DNA of 64,000 nt from contig JABXII010000018.1 of the NCBI GenBank assembly GCA_013373175.1, forward strand, positions 62,001 to 126,000, in the 5' to 3' direction. How positions within the stretch are numbered: position 1 is the stretch's first letter; every line of letters begins with the position of its first letter. Below are positions 8,548 through 16,304 of this stretch, piece after piece. Below the pieces are notes generated by a model. The model was not told the origin of the DNA. It saw only the letters and a list, made by a program, of their open reading frames with translations, and ran no database searches. This DNA comes from Campylobacteraceae bacterium. Its GTDB lineage: Bacteria > Campylobacterota > Campylobacteria > Campylobacterales > Arcobacteraceae. Position numbers and translations under genes: made by a program.

Positions 8548-9639
8548 ATGAAATTATTATCTAAAACTTTAATTGCAGCAATATCTACTTTTGTTTTAGC
8601 ACAAGGCTTAAGTGCTCAAACAACTATTTGTTATAAAAAAGATTGGAAAACTCCTTCTACAATTGAAACAACTGAATTAGATGGTGGAGAGTGTAAAGGT
8701 GAACTTTCATTTGCACAAATGAAAAAAAATGGTTGGAAGTTAAAAGATTTAAAGATTGAAAATGGTAAAAAAGGTCTAAACTATATTTACGTTTTAACTG
8801 ATGAAGACTTAATCTCTATTGACAATAAAAACTTCATGGAAAATAAGTACACAAAACTTGAATACAAGCCAGTGTATACAAAAATTATCAACACAAATGG
8901 AGAAGTTGCTTCTATAAATGTAGGTAACTTAAGAGTTGGGCAAAGTGCAATTATTGAACATACATATGAAAATGGGAAATCACTTATTGTTGCAAATGCT
9001 TATGTTACAGACTCAAATGCAAATAACTCGACACTAAAAATTATTCCATTTTTAGATATCAAACAAAATGCAATCCCTACTTCAAATAGAAAACCTGTAG
9101 CTGGGGACAAAGTAACAGTAAACTATTTATATGATTCTTCAATGATTATTGCTCCATCACAAGATGCATTTTTAGCTACAAGAGAAAAGTACAAAGACAA
9201 TGACTTCTTACACTCTGACCTTTTTGCTGCAAAACTAAAAGTTGAAGGTGAACCGTTACCATCAAAAGAGACTATCCAAGAGTTCGCTGCAACTCAAAAT
9301 ATTGGAACAATTTTCTTTGTAATTGGAAGTACAACTTATATCGTAGATAGTAAAACATTCGCTATTTTAGAAAAAGGTTCATTATCTTATAACTTTACAC
9401 AAGATGAAAAAATGCCATTTTATACAAGAATTGAAAAAATTGAGAAAAATGCATTTGATTCTGTGTTAGATTATCAAAACTGGTTAGGGTTCTTAAAAAC
9501 ATTCTTAGGTGATGATGAAAGAACTGAAGAACAAATTTTATTAGAAGATGAGCTTGAATCTGGTGCTTTACAAGTTAAAGGTGAGATTTACAATAACTAC
9601 TATAAAACAATTTTAGGTTTAAAAGATGCAGCTAAATAA
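8548..9639 (+). CDS. PgbA-like plasminogen-binding N-terminal domain protein
   Basis: A 363-residue exported protein with a signal peptide (KLLSKTLIAAISTFVLAQG, cleavage near LSA-QT). The middle matches the PgbA_N pattern known from Helicobacter PgbA: EVASINVGNLRVGQSAII, LKIIPFLDIKQNAIPT, PVAGDKVTVNYLYDSSMIIAP, FLHSDLFAAKLKVEG and PSKETIQEF. In Helicobacter, PgbA is a surface protein able to bind plasminogen; whether this one does is inference, and a C-terminal lysine (…DAAK) is present. It overlaps glcD by 14 bases. Confidence 0.8.
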   Translation: MKLLSKTLIAAISTFVLAQGLSAQTTICYKKDWKTPSTIETTELDGGECKGELSFAQMKKNGWKLKDLKIENGKKGLNYIYVLTDEDLISIDNKNFMENKYTKLEYKPVYTKIINTNGEVASINVGNLRVGQSAIIEHTYENGKSLIVANAYVTDSNANNSTLKIIPFLDIKQNAIPTSNRKPVAGDKVTVNYLYDSSMIIAPSQDAFLATREKYKDNDFLHSDLFAAKLKVEGEPLPSKETIQEFAATQNIGTIFFVIGSTTYIVDSKTFAILEKGSLSYNFTQDEKMPFYTRIEKIEKNAFDSVLDYQNWLGFLKTFLGDDERTEEQILLEDELESGALQVKGEIYNNYYKTILGLKDAAK

Positions 9640-11023
9640 AGAACATATTGATTTTTTTAAGTCAGTTGTAGGGGAAGAGAATGTAAAAGCTGATAAAGCA
9701 CATTTAATCGCTTATTGTTACGACGCTACTAAAGAGAGATTTGAACCAGATGCAGTTGTTTTTCCAAAAGATGAACAAGATGTATCAAAAGTAGTTAAAT
9801 ATTGTAATGACCATGAAATTGTAATTGTACCAAGGGGTGCAGGAAGTGGTTTCACTGGTGGAGCATTACCTTCAAATGGTGGAATTATTTTAAGTCTAGA
9901 AAGACACATGAATAAACTGCTTGAAATTGATATGGAAAATATGGTTGGAGTTGTTCAACCTGGACTTATAAATATGCAATTTCAAAAAGCAGTTGAAGAA
10001 GTAGGATTATTCTATCCGCCAGACCCTGCAAGTGAAGAGTACTCTACTTTAGGTGGAAATGTATCTGAAAATGCAGGTGGAATGAGAGCTGCAAAATATG
10101 GAATTACAAAAGATTATGTTGTTGCACTTAGAGCTGTTTTACCAAATGGTGAAATTATTACAGCTGGTAAAAAAACAATTAAAGATGTTGCAGGATATAA
10201 TACTGCTGGTATCTTAATTGCTAGTGAAGGAACTCTTGCAGTTATCACTGAAATTACTTTAAAACTAATTCCAAAACCAAAATTCAAGCAAACTTATATG
10301 GGTGTTTTCCCGGATGTAAATACAGCTATGAATGCAGTGTTTAAATCACTTGCAGCTGGAGCAAATCCTGTTGCAATGGAATTTTTAGATGCACTTGTTA
10401 TTAAAGCTTTAAAACAAAAATTTCCTCAAATTGAACTTCCTGAAAATGCAGGTGGTATTTTAGTTGGAGATGTTGATGGTTCAAGCCAAGCTGAAATTGA
10501 TTCACAAATAGCTACACTTAAAGAAGCTTTTGCAAAATATGGTTCTATTGGTTTTATTGAAGCAGAAGATGAAGCACATGGAAACCAACTATGGTTTGCA
10601 AGAAGAAATGCAAGTCCAGCAACTATGATTTATGGAACTAAAAAATTAAATGAAGATATTTCTGTTCCAAGATCAAAACTTCCTGAAGCATTAGATGCAA
10701 TCTATGCAATTGGTGAGAAATATGGATTCAATGTTCCTTGTTTTGGTCATGCAGGGGATGGAAATATTCACGTTAATGTAATGGTTAAAGACAAAACAAA
10801 CGAAAAAGAAATGGAAGATGGGCACAAAGCTATTGAAGAGATTTTCCAACTTGTTGTTGATATGGGTGGTACTTTATCAGGTGAACATGGAATTGGTTTA
10901 TCTAAAGCACCATTTATGAACATCGCTTTTAATGATGCAGAACTAGAACTATTTAAAAGTATCAAGAGAGCATTTGACCCTAAAAATATTTTAAATCCTT
11001 TTAAAATGGGGCTTAATAACTAA
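9626..11023 (+). CDS. glcD: GlcD-like FAD-linked glycolate/D-lactate oxidase
   Basis: A 465-residue flavoenzyme. The FAD-binding type 4 domain has VPRGAGSGFTGGALP (~72-86), DPASEEYSTLGGNVSENAGG and VAGYNTAGILIASEGTLAV; the C-terminal FAD-oxidase domain has CFGHAGDGNIHVNV and GTLSGEHGIGLSK. It oxidises 2-hydroxy acids such as glycolate or D-lactate. No glcE or glcF is adjacent, so the electron acceptor subunits would be elsewhere. It starts inside the end of the pgbA-like gene. Confidence 0.88.
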   Translation: MQLNKEHIDFFKSVVGEENVKADKAHLIAYCYDATKERFEPDAVVFPKDEQDVSKVVKYCNDHEIVIVPRGAGSGFTGGALPSNGGIILSLERHMNKLLEIDMENMVGVVQPGLINMQFQKAVEEVGLFYPPDPASEEYSTLGGNVSENAGGMRAAKYGITKDYVVALRAVLPNGEIITAGKKTIKDVAGYNTAGILIASEGTLAVITEITLKLIPKPKFKQTYMGVFPDVNTAMNAVFKSLAAGANPVAMEFLDALVIKALKQKFPQIELPENAGGILVGDVDGSSQAEIDSQIATLKEAFAKYGSIGFIEAEDEAHGNQLWFARRNASPATMIYGTKKLNEDISVPRSKLPEALDAIYAIGEKYGFNVPCFGHAGDGNIHVNVMVKDKTNEKEMEDGHKAIEEIFQLVVDMGGTLSGEHGIGLSKAPFMNIAFNDAELELFKSIKRAFDPKNILNPFKMGLNN

Positions 11024-11032
11024 AGAATAAAA

Positions 11033-11830
11033 ATGGAAGAACCAGAAATTGTAAAGAGTCCAGTTAAGACCTTTCTAAAAGCATTAGACTCATTTTTTAA
11101 TGATGATACAACTTATTATGCGGCAAGTCTTAGCTTCTTTACAATTTTTTCCATTTTACCAATAATAGCTTTGCTTATTGCTATTATTTCAAGTTTAGAT
11201 TTAGTTCAGAACTACTTAGATATTTTTATCAAATATACCTTTGATATTTTAAACCCTACTCACTCAAAAGAGTTTATGAATACTTTTAAAGACTATATAT
11301 CAAACTCTGATAAACTTGGTTGGTTAGGTATTTTATATATGCTATTTGTATTTATTATGTTCTTTAAAGATTATGAATATATTGTAAATAAGATACATCA
11401 TGCAAAAAGAAAACCTCTTTTAGCATCCTTCTTTTTTTATCTATTTTTCTTAGTTACTCTACCTTTGATGCTTGCAGCAGTTAATATTGCCTTATCTTTT
11501 TATGAAAACAGTATTTTTAATTGGATAATTACTTTTTCATTTGCTTGGTTAGTATTTTTTGGATTATTTAAACTTAGTGTAAATAGGTTTGTACATACAA
11601 AAGCAGCAGCTGTTTCCTCACTATTTACCTTAGTAATTCTTTCTATTACTAAAAACCTTTTTATCTATTATGTTATTTATAATAAGACATATACAACTAT
11701 TTATGGTTCACTTGCAATTTTATTATTCTCATTTTTTTGGATTTACATTTCGTGGGTGATATATTTATATGGAATGAAGATGTGCCATAGACTAAATATT
11801 CAAGAAATAAATAAACAACATAAAAAGTAA
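11033..11830 (+). CDS. YihY/BrkB family inner-membrane protein
   Basis: A 265-residue polytopic protein with about six membrane segments. The family pattern is visible: DDTTYYAASLSFFTIFSILP (~22-41), GWLGILYMLFVFIMFF, and the C-terminal TTIYGSLAILLFSFFWIYIS and VIYLYGMK. YihY/BrkB proteins have no firmly established biochemical role; the older label ribonuclease BN is wrong for them. It is 10 bases after glcD and 5 bases before the B12-binding gene. Confidence 0.88.
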   Translation: MEEPEIVKSPVKTFLKALDSFFNDDTTYYAASLSFFTIFSILPIIALLIAIISSLDLVQNYLDIFIKYTFDILNPTHSKEFMNTFKDYISNSDKLGWLGILYMLFVFIMFFKDYEYIVNKIHHAKRKPLLASFFFYLFFLVTLPLMLAAVNIALSFYENSIFNWIITFSFAWLVFFGLFKLSVNRFVHTKAAAVSSLFTLVILSITKNLFIYYVIYNKTYTTIYGSLAILLFSFFWIYISWVIYLYGMKMCHRLNIQEINKQHKK

Positions 11831-11834
11831 AACA

Positions 11835-12470
11835 ATGAATACCACTCACACTATTGAAGAGTTCACACAAGCTTTATTAAAACCTAGTATGTATGATGCC
11901 TTAGCTATTTCAGAAAAGTATATTAATGAAGATAATGATATTAAAAAGTTTTGGGAAAATATAATAGTCCCTAGCATGTATATTATTGGAAACAAATGGG
12001 CAAATGCAGAAATAACAGTAGGAGAGGAACATACAGCTACTTCAATTTGTCAAAGGGTTATGGCAGAATATTATGAAAAAATATTAATGCATAGTGAACA
12101 AAATAAAGAAAAAATAATAGTTACAATATCTCCAAATGAGTTACATCAAGTAGGTGCAAGAATGGTTGCTGATTTACTAGAATTAAATGGTTATGATGTA
12201 GAATTCCTAAACTCTAGTTGTACAATTGAGACTATTTTAGATAAAATAAATAATCAAAATATAAGAAATGTAATAATATCAACAACATTAGTTTCTAGTT
12301 TAAACTCTACAGAAAATCTAATTACAAATATTAGAAAAAACTCTACAGAAAAAGTTAAAATTTATGTAGGAGGACAAGCTTATACTTCTGATAAAAGTAT
12401 AGAAACAAATGCTGATGTTTGTATATCAAATGTTGATGAACTATTAGAACATTTAAAAGAAAATAAATGA
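11835..12470 (+). CDS. Cobalamin-binding sensor protein with CarH-like Wx9EH motif
   Basis: A 211-residue protein in two parts. Residues ~1-85 form a helical bundle ending in KWANAEITVGEEHTATSICQR: Trp55 followed after exactly nine residues by Glu65-His66. This Wx9EH motif is known from CarH-type adenosyl-B12 photoreceptors. Residues ~93-211 form a B12-binding Rossmann domain: PNELHQVGARMVADLLELNG contains ExHxxG with lower-ligand His104, and IYVGGQAY is the GG loop. No DNA-binding domain is present, unlike CarH. Its stop overlaps the start of the kinase gene (ATGA), so it probably feeds that kinase. Alternative: a corrinoid or methyl-transfer accessory protein. Confidence 0.8.
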   Translation: MNTTHTIEEFTQALLKPSMYDALAISEKYINEDNDIKKFWENIIVPSMYIIGNKWANAEITVGEEHTATSICQRVMAEYYEKILMHSEQNKEKIIVTISPNELHQVGARMVADLLELNGYDVEFLNSSCTIETILDKINNQNIRNVIISTTLVSSLNSTENLITNIRKNSTEKVKIYVGGQAYTSDKSIETNADVCISNVDELLEHLKENK

Positions 12471-13705
12471 TAAATTCCAAAATCTTAAACAAAGAGATTA
12501 TAGAAGATTTTTTTAGTTTTACAGATAAACTAATAATTAAAATTGATGAAAACAGTAAGATTTTAGACCATAATGAAGCTTTTTCTAAAATAAATAAACA
12601 GTTTAGCTTCCTCGATGAACTAATTACAATAACTCATCAAAAAAAATTTAAAGAGACACTAAAACAGTTAAACGACGAGACTAATATCACCCACACAAAA
12701 ACTAACTTTAGTTTAAACAAAGATGATGTAAATGATATTCCTATCACATATAATCTTATAATTCATAAAAATGAAGATAATACTTATACTATTGTTGCAG
12801 AAGAAGCTCCAGCATTAAGTCACAATGATGCAAAAGAGTATTTAGCTATGATAAATAACTTTACTTTTACATCAAGAGAACTTGCTAAAACAAAACAAAA
12901 ACTACAAAGAAAAAATAGTGACTTAGCCCTTTTAACAAAAGAACTTCAAGAGTTAAACACTAATCTTGAAGAAAAAGTACGTGAAAGTATTGAAGAATTA
13001 AGAAAAAAAGATGAAATACTCTTTAAACAAACAAAAGATGCTGCAATGGGAGAGATGATTGATGCAATAGCTCATCAATGGAAAAATCCATTGGGAGTAA
13101 TAAATCTTATTAATCAACAAATTCAAATTCAATGTCTACTTCATGATGAGATAAAAAAAGAAGACATACTAAAATCCATTGAAAAAAGTGAACAACAAAT
13201 TAAACATTTAGTAGAGACTCTAGAAGAGTTCAGAACTTTTTTTAGACCAAAAACAGAAAAACAAAAAGTATCAATAATAACCTTGATAAATTCTGTAAAA
13301 GTATTAATGAAAGATGATTTAATAAAATATAATATTGAAATTAGCACAGATGGAGAAGTTGAGAATAAAATAAAAATTATTCCAAATGAGTTTAAACATG
13401 TTTTAATTAACCTAATTAGTAATAGTAAAGATGCTTTTGTTGATAATAATGTAAAAAAAAGAGAAATCAATATCTCTGCAAAAACAGAAGAAAACTATAT
13501 TACTTTAAAAGTATGTGACAACGCAGGTGGTATTCCAGAATCTATTTTAGATAAAGTATTTATCTCTAATTTTACTACAAAAGAGAATAAAGGTACTGGC
13601 GTTGGGCTTTACATGACTAAACAAATAATTGAAAAACTAGAAGGGAAAATAGAAGTTTTTAATACAAAAACTGGTGCATGCTTTAAAGTTTATCTAAAGA
13701 AATAA
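12467..13705 (+). CDS. Soluble orphan histidine kinase, partner of the B12-binding protein
   Basis: A 412-residue kinase with no membrane segment. Residues ~10-115 look like a PAS domain, ~135-185 a coiled coil (SRELAKTKQKLQRKNSDLALL), then the phospho-acceptor region MIDAIAHQWKNPLG with His203, and a HATPase domain with N-box HVLINLISNSKDAF, G1 VCDNAGGIP and G2 NKGTGVGLYMTK. There is no receiver domain and no response regulator next to it; the following gene is on the other strand. Coupling by ATGA to the B12-binding gene suggests that cobalamin binding or light sets its activity (inference). Confidence 0.88.
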   Translation: MINSKILNKEIIEDFFSFTDKLIIKIDENSKILDHNEAFSKINKQFSFLDELITITHQKKFKETLKQLNDETNITHTKTNFSLNKDDVNDIPITYNLIIHKNEDNTYTIVAEEAPALSHNDAKEYLAMINNFTFTSRELAKTKQKLQRKNSDLALLTKELQELNTNLEEKVRESIEELRKKDEILFKQTKDAAMGEMIDAIAHQWKNPLGVINLINQQIQIQCLLHDEIKKEDILKSIEKSEQQIKHLVETLEEFRTFFRPKTEKQKVSIITLINSVKVLMKDDLIKYNIEISTDGEVENKIKIIPNEFKHVLINLISNSKDAFVDNNVKKREINISAKTEENYITLKVCDNAGGIPESILDKVFISNFTTKENKGTGVGLYMTKQIIEKLEGKIEVFNTKTGACFKVYLKK

Positions 13706-13721
13706 AATAAATCTAAATAAA

Positions 13722-14315
13722 CTATTCACATACACTATCATAAAGTTCAGCTTCTTCTTTTTCTAAATATTTACATTTACTTTTAGTAAGTGTTGAATTA
13801 TATATTTTTGCATTCCAAAAAATTGCTCCATCAATTTTTAAATCTGTAAAATCTACAGAATCAAAAATACTATATGCAGCACCTGCATTTGAAAAGTCAA
13901 CGTTATCGAAGCTAGTATCTAAAAATTTTGTAGCCCATAAAGATAGGTTTTCACACTTTAGATTTTCTAAAGAGGCATTTGATAGGTTTGCCCCCTTTAA
14001 AATAGTATTATTACATTGAACATTTATTAAAATTGAGGCTTGTAAGTTTGAGGCTCTTAAATTTGTGTTATTTAAATTTGCATTCTCTAAGGTTGTTCCC
14101 CAAAGATTTGATTTAAGTAAATCAGAGTTTTCAAAATTTACACCAGTAAGATTTGCTCCAACTAAATTGGAGTTTTTTAAATCTTTGTTACTTAGATTTG
14201 CCATTGATAAATCACATTCTTCACAAGATTTTGTAGCTAAATATTTTTCTAAATCTTCTTGATTATATGAGTATAAACTTGAAATAAAAAGAATACTTAA
14301 AATAAAATACTTCAT
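13722..14315 (-). CDS. Exported pentapeptide-repeat protein
   Basis: A 197-residue protein with a signal peptide (MKYFILSILFISSLYS). From ~35 to ~165 it is built of A(D/N)LxN-type pentapeptides: LSMANLSNKDLKNSNLVGAN, then LTGVNFENSDLLKSNLWG and on. Such repeats fold into a right-handed four-sided helix. Cys pairs near the start (KSCEEC) and end (KCKYLEKEEAELYDSVCE region) could form periplasmic disulfides. It is probably co-transcribed after the thioredoxin-fold gene, whose stop lies 10 bases before its start; that neighbour may act on its cysteines (inference). Confidence 0.8.
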   Translation of the reverse strand: MKYFILSILFISSLYSYNQEDLEKYLATKSCEECDLSMANLSNKDLKNSNLVGANLTGVNFENSDLLKSNLWGTTLENANLNNTNLRASNLQASILINVQCNNTILKGANLSNASLENLKCENLSLWATKFLDTSFDNVDFSNAGAAYSIFDSVDFTDLKIDGAIFWNAKIYNSTLTKSKCKYLEKEEAELYDSVCE

Positions 14316-14325
14316 AAAATATCCT

Positions 14326-14712
14326 TTACTTTTTTACCTTTTCTAATACAGTTAAAAACTCTTTGTCTCTCATTCCACCTATACTTTTATCAAGTAATTC
14401 CATTGTTCTTGCATTAACAAAAAAGAAACTTGGAATTCCTATAAATTTAAAAGGAAGTTCTTTTTTATTTTCATTAATATCCATAACAACAGATACAAAA
14501 TTTTTATTAACATATGAACTAACTTTTTCATTCTTAAAAACTTTTTTCTTCATATAGTTACATTCAGGGCAAGTTGGTGTTGAGTACATAATCATTAAAG
14601 GTCTATTTTTCTTAATAGCCTCATCTTTTGCTTCTTTTAAATTATCTTCAAAATTAATACTTGAAGAAAAAGCAAACGTAATAAAAAAAAGTAGTATAGA
14701 TATTATTTTCAT
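14326..14712 (-). CDS. Periplasmic thioredoxin-fold protein (CPEC)
   Basis: A 128-residue protein with a signal peptide (MKIISILLFFITFAFSSS). The thioredoxin-like part carries RPLMIMYSTPTCPECNYMKK with Cys48 and Cys51, and the cis-Pro region FKFIGIPSFFFVN. This resembles thioredoxin_7/SoxW-like periplasmic reductants. It precedes the pentapeptide gene with a 10-base gap, suggesting an operon. The redox partner is unknown. Confidence 0.85.
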   Translation of the reverse strand: MKIISILLFFITFAFSSSINFEDNLKEAKDEAIKKNRPLMIMYSTPTCPECNYMKKKVFKNEKVSSYVNKNFVSVVMDINENKKELPFKFIGIPSFFFVNARTMELLDKSIGGMRDKEFLTVLEKVKK

Positions 14713-14773
14713 AACAAACTCCTTGTTAAAAATATTATAGGATTCTATCTTAAATTCATCATAAGCATACTAA

Positions 14774-16141
14774 CTACTTTATATAGCATTTAATATACTT
14801 TCCTTTTATTTTATTTCTACAAAGTCCTTCATATGCCTTGTCTATGTACTCTTTTTTAATTGCAACATATGAAACAAATTCTAGAATATCAATTTTTCCA
14901 ATTGCATCTTTTGGTAAACCAACGCCTGCTGTTAAGGCACCTAAAATATCCCCTGCTCTAAGTTTGAATTTTTTCCCACTATTAATAAATATTGTTCTAA
15001 AATCACAATCAATTTCATAATTACAAGCTTCTATTTCTTCTTTTTTCCCATAAACTAAATCATCAAATCTATCTTCTATCATCTCTAACTTATATCTTGA
15101 TTCTTCATCGTAAAAAGATAAGGCTAAACCTTTTTTTCCAGCCCTTGCAGTTCTACCTATTCTATGAATATGTGTTTTTACATCTTTTGCTAAATCATAA
15201 TTAATAACTAAATCAATATCATCAATATCTAAACCTCTTGAAGCAACATCAGTTGCTATTAATATAGGATAAGATTTATTTGAGAACATGATAATTGTTT
15301 CATCTCTTTGTCTTTGGTCTAAATCAGAGTGTAAAGTTAAAACATCTACATCATTTTCATATAAAATATCAGCTAATTCTTCACACTTTATTTTAGTATT
15401 ACAGAAAATCAATACACTTTTTGCTTCTCTTGAAGCAATAAGAGAAGGTATCAATAAATCTTTTTCACCTTCACTAGCTTCATAAACTATTTGGTTTATT
15501 ACTTGTTTTTCATGTACTGAATCATCTTGAATAAAAGTAGGTTCTTTTGTAATTTCACTTGCTAGTTTTTCAATATCTTCTTCATAAGTAGCTGAGAAAA
15601 GCATAGTTTGCCTATTAGCAGGAATATTCTCTATTACTTTAGTTATATCTTCATAAAATCCCATATCAAGCATTTTATCTGCTTCATCTAACACAACTAT
15701 TTCTAAATCATTTAAGTCAATTTTTGTTTCAAAAATATGTTGAAGTATTCTTCCTGGAGTTGCAACTACAATATGTGCACCATGCTTTAAAGAAGCAACT
15801 TGAGGTTTATAAGGAACTCCTCCACATAAAGTTAGTACTTTTACATTATGGATGTGCCTACTAACCTTTCTAATCTCTTGTGCTATTTGGTTAGCAAGTT
15901 CTCTTGTAGGAGCTAAAACTAAAGATTGAATTGCAAATTTTCTTACATTTAATCTTTTTACAATTGGTATAGAAAAGGCAACTGTTTTACCAGAACCTGT
16001 TTTAGCTTGAGCTATTAAATCTTTACCTTCTAAAGAAATAGGTAAAGATTCTTCTTGTATTTTTGTCATTGTATTATAATTTAAAGACTCTAAGTTTGAT
16101 AAAAATTTTGCAGGTAAATTTAATTGAGTGAATTTTTTGAT
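14774..16141 (-). CDS. dbpA: DbpA, DEAD-box 23S rRNA helicase (apparent ATC start)
   Basis: DEAD-box ATPase involved in 50S ribosome assembly. Visible motifs: AQAKTGSGKT, PTRELANQ, TPGRIL, VLDEADKMLDMGF, SAT, DVASRGLDI and HRIGRTARAGKKG; the C-terminal ~75 residues match the DbpA RNA-binding domain. The first ATG (16069) would cut off the conserved N-terminus. The frame continues upstream with KKFTQLNLPAKFLSNL and SLNYNTMTKIQ, including the Q motif, but contains no ATG, GTG or TTG before a stop at 16163. An ATC at 16141 lies 6 bases after AGAGG, with TATAAT at 16162-16167, and gives ~455 residues, close to E. coli DbpA. Confidence 0.88.
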   Translation of the reverse strand: MKKFTQLNLPAKFLSNLESLNYNTMTKIQEESLPISLEGKDLIAQAKTGSGKTVAFSIPIVKRLNVRKFAIQSLVLAPTRELANQIAQEIRKVSRHIHNVKVLTLCGGVPYKPQVASLKHGAHIVVATPGRILQHIFETKIDLNDLEIVVLDEADKMLDMGFYEDITKVIENIPANRQTMLFSATYEEDIEKLASEITKEPTFIQDDSVHEKQVINQIVYEASEGEKDLLIPSLIASREAKSVLIFCNTKIKCEELADILYENDVDVLTLHSDLDQRQRDETIIMFSNKSYPILIATDVASRGLDIDDIDLVINYDLAKDVKTHIHRIGRTARAGKKGLALSFYDEESRYKLEMIEDRFDDLVYGKKEEIEACNYEIDCDFRTIFINSGKKFKLRAGDILGALTAGVGLPKDAIGKIDILEFVSYVAIKKEYIDKAYEGLCRNKIKGKYIKCYIK

Positions 16142-16161
16142 GATAGACCTCTTTTTAATTG

Positions 16162-16167
16162 ATTATA
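16162..16167 (-). promoter_or_regulatory. Probable -10 element of dbpA
   Basis: The minus strand reads TATAAT here. A transcript starting about 7 bases downstream would have a leader of only ~14 bases, carrying AAAAAGAGG directly before the proposed ATC start of dbpA. Confidence 0.5.
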
Positions 16168-16304
16168 TCTAAATTATCATAAATGTGATAAAATTATATT
16201 TTTCTTTGATTTTAATTAAATTATCTTAAAGTATAAATAGTATAAGCTATTCATTATTTATTAAAAAATTATTTCCATATTTTGAACATGGCAAAGGAGT
16301 AAAA

